Shown here piece after piece: positions 30,755 to 41,031 of a DNA stretch of 64,000 nucleotides (within the stretch, counting starts at the first letter, position 1; the number at the start of each line of letters is the position of its first letter). This DNA comes from Thermoactinomyces vulgaris. Its GTDB lineage: Bacteria > Bacillota > Bacilli > Thermoactinomycetales > Thermoactinomycetaceae. A program made the position numbers and the translations under genes. Location: the NCBI RefSeq assembly GCF_003688725.1, contig NZ_REFP01000012.1:1-64000 (forward strand), in the 5' to 3' direction. Below the pieces are notes generated by a model. The model saw nothing but the letters and a program-made list of their open reading frames with translations. It searched no databases and was not told the origin of the DNA.

Positions 30755-31411
30755 TCACGGTTTGGCTTTTTCCGATTCCCGTGCACGACGGAGAAATGCC
30801 GCAATCCGGCCGGCGGCTTGCTCGGCGTCTTTCCGGTTCGTGATGGCAATGCTTGCATGACTTAATACATACTGACGCCTTCTTTCAAAAAACAACCCTT
30901 TGATCTCTTCCATCGTTTTGTTTTGCAAAACCGGCCGGTTGTCACGGATCCGCGGATAACGTTCCTTTTTCCAATATTCCCAGGATACATCGAGGAAAAC
31001 GACCAGGCCGTGTTCCAGGCAGACACGGCGCACCTCTTTCTGCAAATACGCACCGCCGCCAAGGGAAAGCACCTTCCTTTGCTCCCCCGCACACAACCTG
31101 ACGATCAGATTCCGTTCCTGCCGCCGGAACCAGGCTTCCCCTTTGCGGGCAAAAATTTGCGGGACAGACATGTGAAGCACTTTTTCCAATTCCCGATCCG
31201 TATCCACAAAATCAAAGCCCAACCTCCCAGCCACCTGCTTCCCGACCGTTGTTTTTCCCGCTCCCATAAAACCAATCAGCACAAGATTTCGCTCCTGACA
31301 CGAAAGACCATCCGGTTCCTTCATCTCCGCTTTCACCCTTTTCCCGCCAGTGCTGAACCCGTCAGAAGAAAGATCGGCACAGTTTTCCGGATTCCATCCA
31401 ATCTCTTCCAT
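30755..31411 (-). CDS. aroK: Shikimate kinase
   Basis: This 218-residue enzyme phosphorylates shikimate in aromatic amino-acid synthesis. The P-loop GFMGAGKTT is at 47-55, the shikimate-binding Asp in FVDTDRELE near 70-72, Arg in FRRQE near 96-97 and the GGGA block near 118-121; the lid Arg lies in RDNRPVL. The N-terminus is about 40 residues longer than typical shikimate kinases (~165-175). The ATG at 31411 has AAAGGG upstream; an inner ATG at 31324 could also serve and would remove most of the extension. It is 49 bases after aroD. Confidence 0.92.
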   Translation of the reverse strand: MEEIGWNPENCADLSSDGFSTGGKRVKAEMKEPDGLSCQERNLVLIGFMGAGKTTVGKQVAGRLGFDFVDTDRELEKVLHMSVPQIFARKGEAWFRRQERNLIVRLCAGEQRKVLSLGGGAYLQKEVRRVCLEHGLVVFLDVSWEYWKKERYPRIRDNRPVLQNKTMEEIKGLFFERRRQYVLSHASIAITNRKDAEQAAGRIAAFLRRARESEKAKP

Positions 31412-31460
31412 CCAGGCCCTTTTAATTAACTAAGAGTATAAAGCGCACCCGCAAACCGTG

Positions 31461-32243
31461 TCAATCTTCGCCCCGGGTATACTTTCGAATGACCGGCAAC
31501 AGATTTTGGACCTCTTCAACCGGCATTTGTCCCGGAGCAGAACATCGCGATCCGGCGGCAAACGTGACGGCGGACCCGTATTGCCAACCCGCCAGCCGGG
31601 TCATCGTCCCCAATCCGCCCATCGACATGGTGATTAAGGGAATTCGCACATGATGCCGCGCTTCTTCGGTTGCTCCCATTAAAACGATCACATCCTTGAA
31701 AGTGACGGGCATCACGGCCACTTTGGCAATATCCGCCCCGAACTCCCCGGCTTTTAAGATTTTATCAACCAGCACTTCTTTTGATGGAGTCTGAGCAAAA
31801 TCATGGAAAGACAAAATCAAGCGGACCCCGTACTCTTTGGAAACGTTGCGGATAACCGGGATGTTCCGCTCATCCCACAACTCGTGGTCAATCAGATCCA
31901 CCTGACGGGTTTGACAGACCCGCTTCATCAGGCTGATTTTTTCTGAATCCGTCAATGGGATGGGTTGCCCCCCTTCTTTTTCGGAGCGAATCGTGAACAA
32001 AAGCGGAATCTCCCCGATCATCCCCCTCATGTGCTGAACAACATCCAACACCTTTTCCGGATCGCTGATCTCTTGAAAAAAGTCCGCCCTCCACTCGATC
32101 AAATCCGGCTTTTTCCGACAAAGTTCCCTTGTCTGCTTCAGGATCTCATCCGCATCTTTGCCGACCACTGGGACACAAATACATGGCTGTCCGCCCCCGA
32201 TTTCAACCTTTCGGACCGAAACGACCGTTGGCGAAATATTCAT
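31461..32243 (-). CDS. aroD: Type I 3-dehydroquinate dehydratase
   Basis: This 260-residue enzyme makes 3-dehydroshikimate from 3-dehydroquinate through a Schiff base. The key residues are visible: Glu 50 and Arg 52 in EWRAD, His 147 in SFHDF and the Schiff-base Lys 174 in AKVAVMP, and the substrate loop GSRCSAPGQMP near the end. The length fits the family (~250). It is transcribed with aroK and sits between tuf and the S10 operon, which is not its place in B. subtilis. Confidence 0.96.
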   Translation of the reverse strand: MNISPTVVSVRKVEIGGGQPCICVPVVGKDADEILKQTRELCRKKPDLIEWRADFFQEISDPEKVLDVVQHMRGMIGEIPLLFTIRSEKEGGQPIPLTDSEKISLMKRVCQTRQVDLIDHELWDERNIPVIRNVSKEYGVRLILSFHDFAQTPSKEVLVDKILKAGEFGADIAKVAVMPVTFKDVIVLMGATEEARHHVRIPLITMSMGGLGTMTRLAGWQYGSAVTFAAGSRCSAPGQMPVEEVQNLLPVIRKYTRGED

Positions 32244-32459
32244 TCACCCTTCACACTCCTCTCCGCCTCTCTGCCTTTTCAGGCTGGATGCATGCGTATT
32301 GAATTTACTATACTATATCCACCCTGAAGAAAAAAACTTGCATACCGGATGATGGTGTACCCGTCCCGTTTAAAACCGCATCCGCCTCCATCGATGCCCC
32401 AAGCAACCATTCCACCGCACATTCCAAAGCAAGGAGCCGCACATCCGTGGTTTTCGGCC
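32244..32459. other. intergenic region upstream of aroD
   Basis: This 216-base gap separates the tuf terminator from aroD. On the minus strand a repeated TATAGT (about 32310-32320) could act as a -10 box for aroD-aroK, but no good -35 element lies at the right distance. A 60-codon frame here (32279-32461) lacks a Shine-Dalgarno and was not called. Confidence 0.4.
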
Positions 32460-32494
32460 ATAAAAAAACCGCTGCCTGATTTCAGGCAGCGGTT
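32460..32494 (-). terminator. terminator after tuf
   Basis: AACCGCTGCCTGA and TCAGGCAGCGGTT form a 13-pair stem with a two-to-four base loop and a seven-T tail on the minus strand, 22 bases after the tuf stop. It is the strongest intrinsic terminator in the window. Confidence 0.95.
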
Positions 32495-32515
32495 GTGCCA
32501 AATCCACCATTGATA

Positions 32516-33703
32516 TTACTCAATGATTTGGGTAACGGCACCTGCACCAACGGTACGTCCACCTTCACGGATAGCGAAGCGGGTACCATCTTCAATAGCA
32601 ATCGGTGCAATGAGTTCAACTTCCATTTCCACGTTGTCACCAGGCATGCACATTTCAACGCCTTCCGGCAGTTTGATAACACCGGTTACGTCCGTGGTGC
32701 GGAAGTAGAATTGCGGACGATAGTTGGAGAAGAACGGGGTATGACGTCCACCTTCTTCTTTGGACAATACATAAACTTGTGCTTTAAATTTGGTGTGCGG
32801 GTTTACGCTTCCCGGTTTTGCGAGAACTTGACCACGTTGGATTTCTTTGCGGTCAATACCACGCAACAATGCACCGATGTTGTCACCAGCTTCAGCGCTG
32901 TCGAGCAACTTACGGAACATTTCAATTCCGGTTACAACCGTTTTGCGGGTTTCATCCAAACCAACGATTTCCACTTCGTCACCTGTGTTCAGAACACCAC
33001 GCTCTACACGACCGGTAGCAACGGTACCACGACCGGTGATGGTGAACACATCTTCCACAGGCATCAAGAAGGTTTTGTCGGTGTCGCGTTCCGGAGTCGG
33101 AACATATTCGTCGACGGCTTTCATGAGTTCGAGAATCGGTTGAGCATCTTCTCCGGTCGGATTTTCCAGAGCTTTCAATGCAGAACCGCGGACAACCGGA
33201 ATGTCATCTCCCGGGAACTCGTACTCGCTGAGCAACTCGCGAACTTCCATTTCAACAAGCTCGAGAAGCTCTTCGTCGTCCACCATGTCGCATTTGTTCA
33301 AGAATACAACGATGTACGGAACACCCACTTGGCGGGACAGCAAGATGTGCTCACGGGTTTGCGGCATCGGACCGTCAGCTGCGGAAACAACCAGGATGGC
33401 TCCGTCCATTTGGGCAGCACCCGTGATCATGTTTTTCACGTAGTCAGCGTGCCCCGGGCAGTCAACGTGAGCATAGTGACGGTTTTCGGTTTCGTACTCA
33501 ACGTGAGCGGTGGAGATGGTGATTCCACGTTCTCTTTCTTCCGGAGCTTTGTCGATTTGATCGTAAGCTTGTGCTTCAGCACCACCGGTTTGAGAAAGAA
33601 CGGTTGTGATTGCAGCGGTCAAAGTGGTCTTACCATGGTCAACGTGACCGATTGTTCCGATATTTACGTGCGGTTTTGTACGCTCGAATTTGGCTTTAGA
33701 CAT
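32516..33703 (-). CDS. tuf: Elongation factor Tu
   Basis: This 395-residue GTPase delivers aminoacyl-tRNA to the ribosome. The GTPase motifs are GHVDHGKTT (19-27), DCPGHADY (~81-88), NKCDMVD (~136-142) and the SAL-type G5 GSALKAL (~174). Domains 2 and 3 are complete with the tRNA-binding [13 protein letters not shown]. It follows fusA with a 110-base gap that carries a hairpin, and is the last gene of the str operon. Confidence 0.98.
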   Translation of the reverse strand: MSKAKFERTKPHVNIGTIGHVDHGKTTLTAAITTVLSQTGGAEAQAYDQIDKAPEERERGITISTAHVEYETENRHYAHVDCPGHADYVKNMITGAAQMDGAILVVSAADGPMPQTREHILLSRQVGVPYIVVFLNKCDMVDDEELLELVEMEVRELLSEYEFPGDDIPVVRGSALKALENPTGEDAQPILELMKAVDEYVPTPERDTDKTFLMPVEDVFTITGRGTVATGRVERGVLNTGDEVEIVGLDETRKTVVTGIEMFRKLLDSAEAGDNIGALLRGIDRKEIQRGQVLAKPGSVNPHTKFKAQVYVLSKEEGGRHTPFFSNYRPQFYFRTTDVTGVIKLPEGVEMCMPGDNVEMEVELIAPIAIEDGTRFAIREGGRTVGAGAVTQIIE

Positions 33704-33765
33704 ATCGAATAATCCTCCCTTTACTTAGGAATCAGTAATATTTTAATAGATTTATTGGAATCAGG

Positions 33766-33787
33766 GAAGCGGACATTTTTCCGCTTC
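33766..33787 (-). promoter_or_regulatory. hairpin in the fusA-tuf gap
   Basis: GAAGCGG and CCGCTTC form a perfect seven-pair stem around an eight-base loop in the 110-base gap between fusA and tuf. No T run follows, so it may be an mRNA stability or processing element that allows higher expression of tuf. Confidence 0.45.
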
Positions 33788-33813
33788 TCCAGGTAGTTTA
33801 GCAGGGTTTGCCA

Positions 33814-35889
33814 TTAAGCGCCAGTTGCTTTTTTGACAATTTCATCCGCGATGTTTTTCGGCACTTCTTCATAATGGTCAAACACCATTGTGAAGACACC
33901 GCGTCCTTGCGTGCGGGAACGCAACGTGTTTACGTAACCGAACATCTCGGCAAGCGGAACCATCGCACGGATGACTTGGCCTCCGGAACGGGATTCCATT
34001 CCTTCCACACGTCCGCGGCGCGAGTTGATGTCACCCATGACATCTCCCATGTATTCCTCCGGAACCACGACTTCCACTTTCATGATAGGTTCGAGGAGAA
34101 CCGGGTTACATTTGTCCTTGGCTGCTTTCAACGCCATGGAACCTGCGATTTTAAAGGCCATTTCTGACGAGTCCACATCGTGGTAAGATCCGTCGAAGAG
34201 TGTCGCACGGATGTCCACCAACGGATAACCCGCCAACACACCGTTTTGCATGGCTTCTTCGATTCCGTTTTGTACGGCCGGGATGTATTCTTTCGGTACA
34301 ACCCCACCGACAATTTTGTTGACAAATTCAAAGCCGGCACCTTCTTCAAGCGGTTCGAATTCGATCCATACATGACCGTATTGACCGCGTCCACCGGACT
34401 GACGCACAAATTTCCCTTCCACTTTTGCGGAAGAACGGAAGGTTTCTTTGTAGGCAACCTGAGGTGCACCCACATTCGCTTCCACTTTGAATTCGCGTTT
34501 CAGGCGGTCAACGATGATGTCCAGGTGAAGCTCTCCCATTCCGCTGATGATGGTTTGACCCGTTTCTTCATCCATTCTCGTTTTGAAGGTCGGGTCTTCT
34601 TCAGCCAGTTTGGAAAGAGCCACTGCCATTTTATCCTGGTCGCTTTTGGATTTCGGTTCAATGGCAATGGAGATCACGGGTTCCGGGAATTCCATCGATT
34701 CCAGGATGATGGGGTGTTTTTCATCACACAGGGTTTCACCAGTGGTGGTGTCTTTCAGTCCCACCCCTGCAGCGATGTCACCGGAATAAACCGTGCTGAT
34801 CTCTTCACGGTGGTTTGCGTGCATCTGCAGGATACGCCCGATGCGTTCACGTTTTCCTTTGGTTGAATTCAGCACATAGGAACCGGAATCCAATGTACCG
34901 GAATATACACGGAAGAACGTCAATTTTCCTACATACGGATCTGTCATGACTTTAAAAGCCAACGCTGCAAACGGCTCGTCATCCCCGGATTTGCGGCTGG
35001 CTTCGGTGCCATCCGGCAACGTTCCTTGGATGTCCGGCACGTCGAGCGGGGACGGCAAATAATCCACGACAGCATCCAGCAACAATTGAACCCCTTTGTT
35101 TTTGTAGGAAGAACCGCAAAGAACCGGCGTGATTTCTACGTTACATGTTCCTTTGCGGAGTGCCGCTTTAATTTCATCAACAGTCAATTCTTCCCCTTCG
35201 AGGTACTTCATCATCAACTCTTCATCCAACTCAGCGACCGCTTCCACCAATGCAGTGCGGTATTCTTCCGCTTTTTCCTTATACTCTTCGGGAATTTCGC
35301 GGGCCTCGGAACGAGTTCCCAAGTCATCGAGGTAAAAGATCGCATTCATGTTGATGAGGTCGATGATGCCTTCAAACGTATCTTCAGCGCCGATCGGCAA
35401 CTGAATCGGAACGGCATTGGCGTTCAAACGTTCACGCATTTGCTCAACGGCACCGTAGAAGTCAGCACCGATGATATCCATTTTGTTTACGTAAGCAATG
35501 CGGGGAACGTGATAGGTGTCAGCCTGACGCCATACCGTTTCGGATTGCGGCTCTACGCCACCTTTCGCACAAAAAACCCCTACAGCTCCATCCAATACAC
35601 GCAGAGAACGCTCAACTTCCACGGTAAAATCAACGTGACCCGGAGTATCGATGATGTTAATCCGATGTCCTTTCCACTGAGCCGTGGTTGCGGCGGAAGT
35701 AATGGTGATTCCGCGCTCCTGCTCCTGTTCCATCCAGTCCATCGTGGCGGCACCTTCATGGGTTTCCCCGATTTTGTGCACACGACCGGTATAGAACAGA
35801 ATCCGCTCGGTGGTCGTTGTTTTACCTGCATCAATGTGAGCCATGATTCCAATGTTACGTGTATCTTGTAAGGAGAATTCACGGGCCAT
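33814..35889 (-). CDS. fusA: Elongation factor G
   Basis: This 691-residue GTPase drives translocation. It shows the P-loop [10 protein letters not shown] (17-26), DTPGHVDF (~82-89), NKMDIIGAD (~136) and all five EF-G domains, including [19 protein letters not shown] in domain V. Length and order (rpsG-fusA-tuf) are as in Bacillus. The ATG follows AAAGGAGAAA. Confidence 0.98.
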   Translation of the reverse strand: MAREFSLQDTRNIGIMAHIDAGKTTTTERILFYTGRVHKIGETHEGAATMDWMEQEQERGITITSAATTAQWKGHRINIIDTPGHVDFTVEVERSLRVLDGAVGVFCAKGGVEPQSETVWRQADTYHVPRIAYVNKMDIIGADFYGAVEQMRERLNANAVPIQLPIGAEDTFEGIIDLINMNAIFYLDDLGTRSEAREIPEEYKEKAEEYRTALVEAVAELDEELMMKYLEGEELTVDEIKAALRKGTCNVEITPVLCGSSYKNKGVQLLLDAVVDYLPSPLDVPDIQGTLPDGTEASRKSGDDEPFAALAFKVMTDPYVGKLTFFRVYSGTLDSGSYVLNSTKGKRERIGRILQMHANHREEISTVYSGDIAAGVGLKDTTTGETLCDEKHPIILESMEFPEPVISIAIEPKSKSDQDKMAVALSKLAEEDPTFKTRMDEETGQTIISGMGELHLDIIVDRLKREFKVEANVGAPQVAYKETFRSSAKVEGKFVRQSGGRGQYGHVWIEFEPLEEGAGFEFVNKIVGGVVPKEYIPAVQNGIEEAMQNGVLAGYPLVDIRATLFDGSYHDVDSSEMAFKIAGSMALKAAKDKCNPVLLEPIMKVEVVVPEEYMGDVMGDINSRRGRVEGMESRSGGQVIRAMVPLAEMFGYVNTLRSRTQGRGVFTMVFDHYEEVPKNIADEIVKKATGA

Positions 35890-35923
35890 CGGAAATTTCT
35901 CCTTTCATGTCGGCAAATTTAGA

Positions 35924-36436
<513 letters not shown>

Positions 36437-36439
36437 TCA

Positions 36440-36853
36440 TTATTTTTTCGGGCGTTTGGTACCGTATTTGGAACGGCCTTGTTTCCGGTCGGTCACTCCG
36501 GCCGTGTCCAAAGCGCCACGCACAATGTGGTAACGCACACCAGGCAAGTCTTTAACACGTCCGCCACGAACCAAAACCACGGAGTGTTCTTGCAGGTTAT
36601 GGCCGATTCCCGGAATGTACGCCGTCACCTCGGTTCCGTTTGTCAAACGGACACGGGCATATTTACGCAAAGCGGAGTTCGGCTTTTTCGGCGTCATCGT
36701 GCCCACACGGGTACATACTCCGCGTTTTTGCGGTGCACTTTGGTGTACAACCTCTTTTCTCAGCGTGTTGTAGGTGTATTGAAGCGCTGGTGATTTGGAT
36801 TGAGATTTTTTGCTTTTACGACCTTTACGCACGAGCTGATTAATTGTCGGCAT
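36440..36853 (-). CDS. rpsL: 30S ribosomal protein S12
   Basis: This 137-residue protein is S12 (uS12), at the decoding centre. The streptomycin-related segment [11 protein letters not shown] and the second one, [10 protein letters not shown], carry the wild-type residues. A 150-base gap with two hairpins precedes it. Confidence 0.98.
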   Translation of the reverse strand: MPTINQLVRKGRKSKKSQSKSPALQYTYNTLRKEVVHQSAPQKRGVCTRVGTMTPKKPNSALRKYARVRLTNGTEVTAYIPGIGHNLQEHSVVLVRGGRVKDLPGVRYHIVRGALDTAGVTDRKQGRSKYGTKRPKK

Positions 36854-36897
36854 TCTTCAGGCACCTCCCTTTGGCGCGGATTTAACTTGTTCACAAG

Positions 36898-36926
36898 ACC
36901 ACAGATCCAGGTGTTCCATCTGTGGT
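36898..36926 (-). promoter_or_regulatory. hairpin upstream of rpsL
   Basis: ACCACAGAT and ATCTGTGGT form a perfect nine-pair stem with an 11-base loop, 45 bases upstream of the rpsL ATG. No T tract follows, so a leader or processing element is more likely than a terminator. Confidence 0.5.
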
Positions 36927-36962
36927 TATAAAAATGGGAACGACTTATGTTTCAGGAGGCCA

Positions 36963-36985
36963 GCCGCGCAATCACCCTGCGCGGC
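36963..36985 (-). promoter_or_regulatory. hairpin after rplGB
   Basis: GCCGCGCA and TGCGCGGC form a perfect eight-pair GC-rich stem with a seven-base loop, 20 bases after the rplGB stop. There is no T run. Together with the next hairpin it fills the rplGB-rpsL gap. Confidence 0.5.
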
Positions 36986-37004
36986 CAACCGTTTATATCG
37001 TCGC

Positions 37005-37259
37005 TCACACTTCTTTCAAAATCGCTGCCGTCGCTGCGCCGACTTCAATGCCGCAAGCTTTTCCGAGCTTTTTCATGGAGTCGACGTGTTCCGCAGCGAT
37101 TCCTTTCTCTTTGCAAAGCATAACAATCGGTTCTGTGATTCGCGGATCCGCATCATCAGCCACAAACACCCGGGTGACAATCCCCTGTTCGATGGCTTTC
37201 TTCGTTTGCTTGGCACCAATCGTTAACGAATTTGCTTGTTTCACTTTTTCATAAGACAT
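37005..37259 (-). CDS. rplGB: L7Ae-family K-turn-binding protein
   Basis: This 84-residue protein belongs to the L7Ae/L30e fold (YbxF in B. subtilis), which binds kink-turn RNAs. It shows SLTIGAKQTKKAIEQG, RVFVADDADP and CGIEVGAATAAIL. The ATG at 37259 has GGAGGG about nine bases upstream, and the longer upstream frame was discarded. The place between rpoC and rpsL matches Bacillus. Confidence 0.94.
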   Translation of the reverse strand: MSYEKVKQANSLTIGAKQTKKAIEQGIVTRVFVADDADPRITEPIVMLCKEKGIAAEHVDSMKKLGKACGIEVGAATAAILKEV

Positions 37260-37345
37260 GCTTGCTGCCCTCCAAAGTGAATAATTTACATCCAAGCACA
37301 CGAGGATATATTACCACCATGAATGAGCAAAGTCAATAAAAAACA

Positions 37346-40300
37346 CTATTCAATCGTTACCTTTTCCATCTCCTGTTTGTCGCTGTCCCCGACTTCATTC
37401 GCCAACTTGTATCCCATGGAACGGTAACGATCCATACCGGTACCGGCCGGGATCAATTTCCCGATAATCACGTTTTCTTTCAATCCCAACAGACGATCCA
37501 CTTTTCCTTTGATGGCGGCATCGGTCAAGACGCGGGTTGTTTCTTGGAACGATGCTGCCGACAGGAAGGAATCGGTCTCCAGTGAAGCCTTGGTGATTCC
37601 GAGCAGAACCGGACGGCCCACTGCCGGATCCCCGCCCGACAACAGTTCTCTCCGGTTGGCATCTTCGTAATCGTGAATATCCACGATGGACCCCGGCAAC
37701 AAGTCCGTCGTTCCAGCATCGGTGATCCGGACTTTGCGCATCATTTGGCGAACCATGACCTCAACGTGTTTATCGTTAATTTCAACCCCTTGCAAGCGGT
37801 ACACTTTTTGTACCTCGCGCAAGATATAATTTTGAACCCCGCGGGCGCCTTTGATGCGGAGCAGATCTTTCGGGTCCACCGAACCTTCGGTCAGCTCCAC
37901 ACCGGCTTCCACAACATCACCCACGTCCACTTTCAGCCGTGCGCCGTACGGAACGACATGAACTTTGGATTCCACCGCTCCTTCAATTTCGATTTCACGG
38001 CGATCCTTGGTTTCGCGGATGTCTTTGACCGTACCGGCAATTTCACTGATGACCGCCTGACCTTTTGGATTCCGGGCCTCAAACAGCTCTTGAATCCGTG
38101 GCAAACCTTGGGTGATGTCGTCTCCGGCCACCCCGCCTGTATGGAACGTCCGCATCGTCAGCTGGGTTCCGGGTTCACCGATCGATTGGGCGGCAATGAT
38201 TCCGACGGCTTCACCGACTTCCACCGGCGTACCCAAGGCCAGGTTGCGTCCATAACATTTTTTGCACACCCCGTGTCGGGTCCGGCATGTCAGCACCGAA
38301 CGGATGACTACTTCTTCGATGCCAGCATCCACAATTTCTTTGGCGATGTCTTCATCGATCAATTCATTCCGGCGGACAATCACTTCACCCGTTTCCGGAT
38401 GACGAACCGTTTGGAAGGAAACCCGTCCCACGATCCGGTCATACAGTTCCTCAATCACTTCATTGCCTTCGGCCAGTTTGGTCACGGAAATTCCTTTATC
38501 CGTACCGCAGTCGTCTTCACGCACAATCACATCTTGAGCCACGTCGACCAAACGGCGGGTCAAATAACCGGAGTCTGCCGTTCTGAGGGCGGTATCCGCC
38601 AAACCTTTCCGTGCACCGTGTGTTGAAATAAAGTACTCCAACACGGTCAGCCCTTCACGGAAGTTGGTACGAATCGGCTGTTCAATGATCTTACCGGCCG
38701 GGTTTGCCATCAGACCGCGCATTCCCGCCAGCTGGGTGATTTGCGACACGTTCCCCCGCGCACCGGAGTTGGCCATCATATAAATGGGGTTGAATTTGCC
38801 CATATTCTTCATCAGGACGTCCGTGATTTGGTCTTTGGCCTGGCTCCAGATCGAAATGACGCGTTCATACCGTTCATCGTCGGTGATCAGACCGCGACGG
38901 TATTGCTTGAGGACTTTTTTAACCTCTTCGTCTGCCTTGGCCAGAATGTCTTTCTTTTCTTCCGGAACCGTGACATCGGAAACGGAAATCGTGATTCCCG
39001 CTTTGGTGGAATACTTGTATCCCAACTCTTTGACTTTGTCCAGAACCTCAGAGGTCACCGTTGTTCCAAAACGGCGGAAACACTCGGCAATAATCGTTCC
39101 GAGGTGTCCTTTTTTCAAAGCGGACGGTTCCTCTATATTCTGGATGAATTCTTTCACGTTGGTTCCTTTTTCGAAAATGAAATACTTGTCCGGAGTGCGT
39201 ACCAGGTTTTCTTTGGAAGGTTCATTGATATACGGGAAATCTGCCGGGAAAATTTCGTTGAAAATCAATTTCCCGACGGTTGTCACCAAGAGTGCGTCCT
39301 TTTGCTTTTCCGTAAAGACGTTTTTGCCCACGTTTTTCGCCGGAATCGCAATCCGCGAATGCAAAGTGACATAACCGTGATCGTATGCATTGATCGCTTC
39401 GGAAATGGAGTAGAACACACTTCCTTCTCCGGGATCGTTTCTTTTTTCCAGCGTCAGATAGTAAGAACCGAGAACCATGTCTTGTGAAGGCGTGACTACC
39501 GGTTTGCCGTCTTTCGGGTTCAAAATGTTTTGTGCCGCCAACATCAACAGACGGGCTTCCGCTTGCGCCTCAGCCGAAAGGGGCACGTGAACCGCCATTT
39601 GGTCCCCGTCAAAGTCCGCGTTATAAGCCGTACATACGAGCGGGTGCAAACGGATGGCACGCCCTTCGACCAAGACCGGCTCAAACGCTTGGATTCCCAG
39701 ACGGTGCAACGTCGGCGCACGGTTCAACAGAACCGGATGCTCTTTGATCACGTCCTCCAAGACATCCCAAACTTCGGGATGGACGCGTTCCACTTTCCGT
39801 TTAGCACTTTTGATGTTGTGGGCCAGCCCTCTTGCCACCAACTCTTTCATGACAAACGGTTTAAAGAGCTCCAAAGCCATTTCCTTGGGCAAGCCGCATT
39901 GGTACATTTTCAAGTGGGGTCCGACGACGATTACCGAACGGCCGGAATAGTCGACCCGTTTTCCGAGCAGGTTTTGACGGAAACGTCCTTGTTTCCCTTT
40001 CAACATATGCGACAACGACTTCAGCGGGCGGTTTCCCGGACCGGTCACCGGACGACCGCGACGGCCGTTATCGATCAAGGCGTCGACCGCTTCCTGCAAC
40101 ATTCTTTTCTCGTTTTGCACGATGATATCCGGAGCACCCAAATCCAGCAAACGTTTTAAGCGGTTGTTCCGGTTAATCACCCGGCGATACAAATCGTTCA
40201 GGTCGGAAGTGGCAAACCGTCCGCCATCCAGTTGGACCATCGGTCTCAGTTCCGGAGGAATCACCGGCAAAACATCCAAAACCATCCATGCCGGATCATT

Positions 40301-40960
40301 TCCGGAGGTGCGGAATGCTTCCAGCACTTCCAAACGTTTGATCGCACGGTTGCGTCTTTGCCCTTGTGCGGTTTGCAGTTCCTCTTTCAGTGCCTCGACT
40401 TCTTTATCCAGATCAATTTCGGAAAGCAACCGTTTGATCGCTTCGGCCCCCATCATGGCTGTAAATGCGGAACCGTATTTTTCGCGGTAAGTACGGTATT
40501 CTTTTTCCGACAACAATTGTTTTTTCTCCAGCGGGGTCGATCCCGGATCCACGACCACGTAGGAAACGAAGTAAATCACTTCCTCCAGTGAACGGGGAGA
40601 CATATCCAGAACCAGACCCATCCGGCTGGGAATTCCTTTGAAGTACCAAATATGGGAGACGGGTGCGGCCAATTCGATATGCCCCATGCGTTCGCGGCGC
40701 ACTTTCGAACGGGTTACTTCCACACCGCACCGGTCACAAACAACCCCTTTATACCGGACCCGTTTGTACTTTCCGCAGTGACACTCCCAGTCTTTGGTCG
40801 GACCAAAGATTTTTTCACAAAACAAGCCTTCTTTTTCCGGCTTTAACGTACGATAGTTGATCGTTTCGGGTTTTTTCACCTCACCACGGGACCAGGAACG
40901 GATCTTCTCGGGCGAGGCGAGACCAATTTTCATAAATTCAAAGTTATTTACATCGAGCAT
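37346..40960 (-). CDS. rpoC: RNA polymerase beta' subunit
   Basis: This 1204-residue subunit forms the catalytic cleft with rpoB. Zinc is bound by CHCGKYK and CDRCG near residues 60-78, the catalytic Mg site is [12 protein letters not shown] (~447-458), and a second zinc site lies in [14 protein letters not shown]. The bridge-helix and trigger-loop regions ([23 protein letters not shown], cited by landmark; [20 protein letters not shown] region) are complete. It follows rpoB by 71 bases. Confidence 0.98.
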   Translation of the reverse strand: MLDVNNFEFMKIGLASPEKIRSWSRGEVKKPETINYRTLKPEKEGLFCEKIFGPTKDWECHCGKYKRVRYKGVVCDRCGVEVTRSKVRRERMGHIELAAPVSHIWYFKGIPSRMGLVLDMSPRSLEEVIYFVSYVVVDPGSTPLEKKQLLSEKEYRTYREKYGSAFTAMMGAEAIKRLLSEIDLDKEVEALKEELQTAQGQRRNRAIKRLEVLEAFRTSGNDPAWMVLDVLPVIPPELRPMVQLDGGRFATSDLNDLYRRVINRNNRLKRLLDLGAPDIIVQNEKRMLQEAVDALIDNGRRGRPVTGPGNRPLKSLSHMLKGKQGRFRQNLLGKRVDYSGRSVIVVGPHLKMYQCGLPKEMALELFKPFVMKELVARGLAHNIKSAKRKVERVHPEVWDVLEDVIKEHPVLLNRAPTLHRLGIQAFEPVLVEGRAIRLHPLVCTAYNADFDGDQMAVHVPLSAEAQAEARLLMLAAQNILNPKDGKPVVTPSQDMVLGSYYLTLEKRNDPGEGSVFYSISEAINAYDHGYVTLHSRIAIPAKNVGKNVFTEKQKDALLVTTVGKLIFNEIFPADFPYINEPSKENLVRTPDKYFIFEKGTNVKEFIQNIEEPSALKKGHLGTIIAECFRRFGTTVTSEVLDKVKELGYKYSTKAGITISVSDVTVPEEKKDILAKADEEVKKVLKQYRRGLITDDERYERVISIWSQAKDQITDVLMKNMGKFNPIYMMANSGARGNVSQITQLAGMRGLMANPAGKIIEQPIRTNFREGLTVLEYFISTHGARKGLADTALRTADSGYLTRRLVDVAQDVIVREDDCGTDKGISVTKLAEGNEVIEELYDRIVGRVSFQTVRHPETGEVIVRRNELIDEDIAKEIVDAGIEEVVIRSVLTCRTRHGVCKKCYGRNLALGTPVEVGEAVGIIAAQSIGEPGTQLTMRTFHTGGVAGDDITQGLPRIQELFEARNPKGQAVISEIAGTVKDIRETKDRREIEIEGAVESKVHVVPYGARLKVDVGDVVEAGVELTEGSVDPKDLLRIKGARGVQNYILREVQKVYRLQGVEINDKHVEVMVRQMMRKVRITDAGTTDLLPGSIVDIHDYEDANRRELLSGGDPAVGRPVLLGITKASLETDSFLSAASFQETTRVLTDAAIKGKVDRLLGLKENVIIGKLIPAGTGMDRYRSMGYKLANEVGDSDKQEMEKVTIE

Positions 40961-41031
40961 TGGGCGATTCCTCCCTCAGGATTCATCCCGTTGTGCGTAA
41001 GGAGAGCGTTTCACACGCTCCCCCTTTCGCA

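Noticed and set aside
32279-32461. 60-codon minus-strand frame rich in Gly and Cys upstream of aroD
   Set aside because: It begins at the foot of the tuf terminator, has no Shine-Dalgarno and matches no family I know; it may be a chance frame.
32495-33712. 405-codon plus-strand frame opposite tuf
   Set aside because: A long shadow frame caused by the codon bias of tuf; no start signal and no homology expected.
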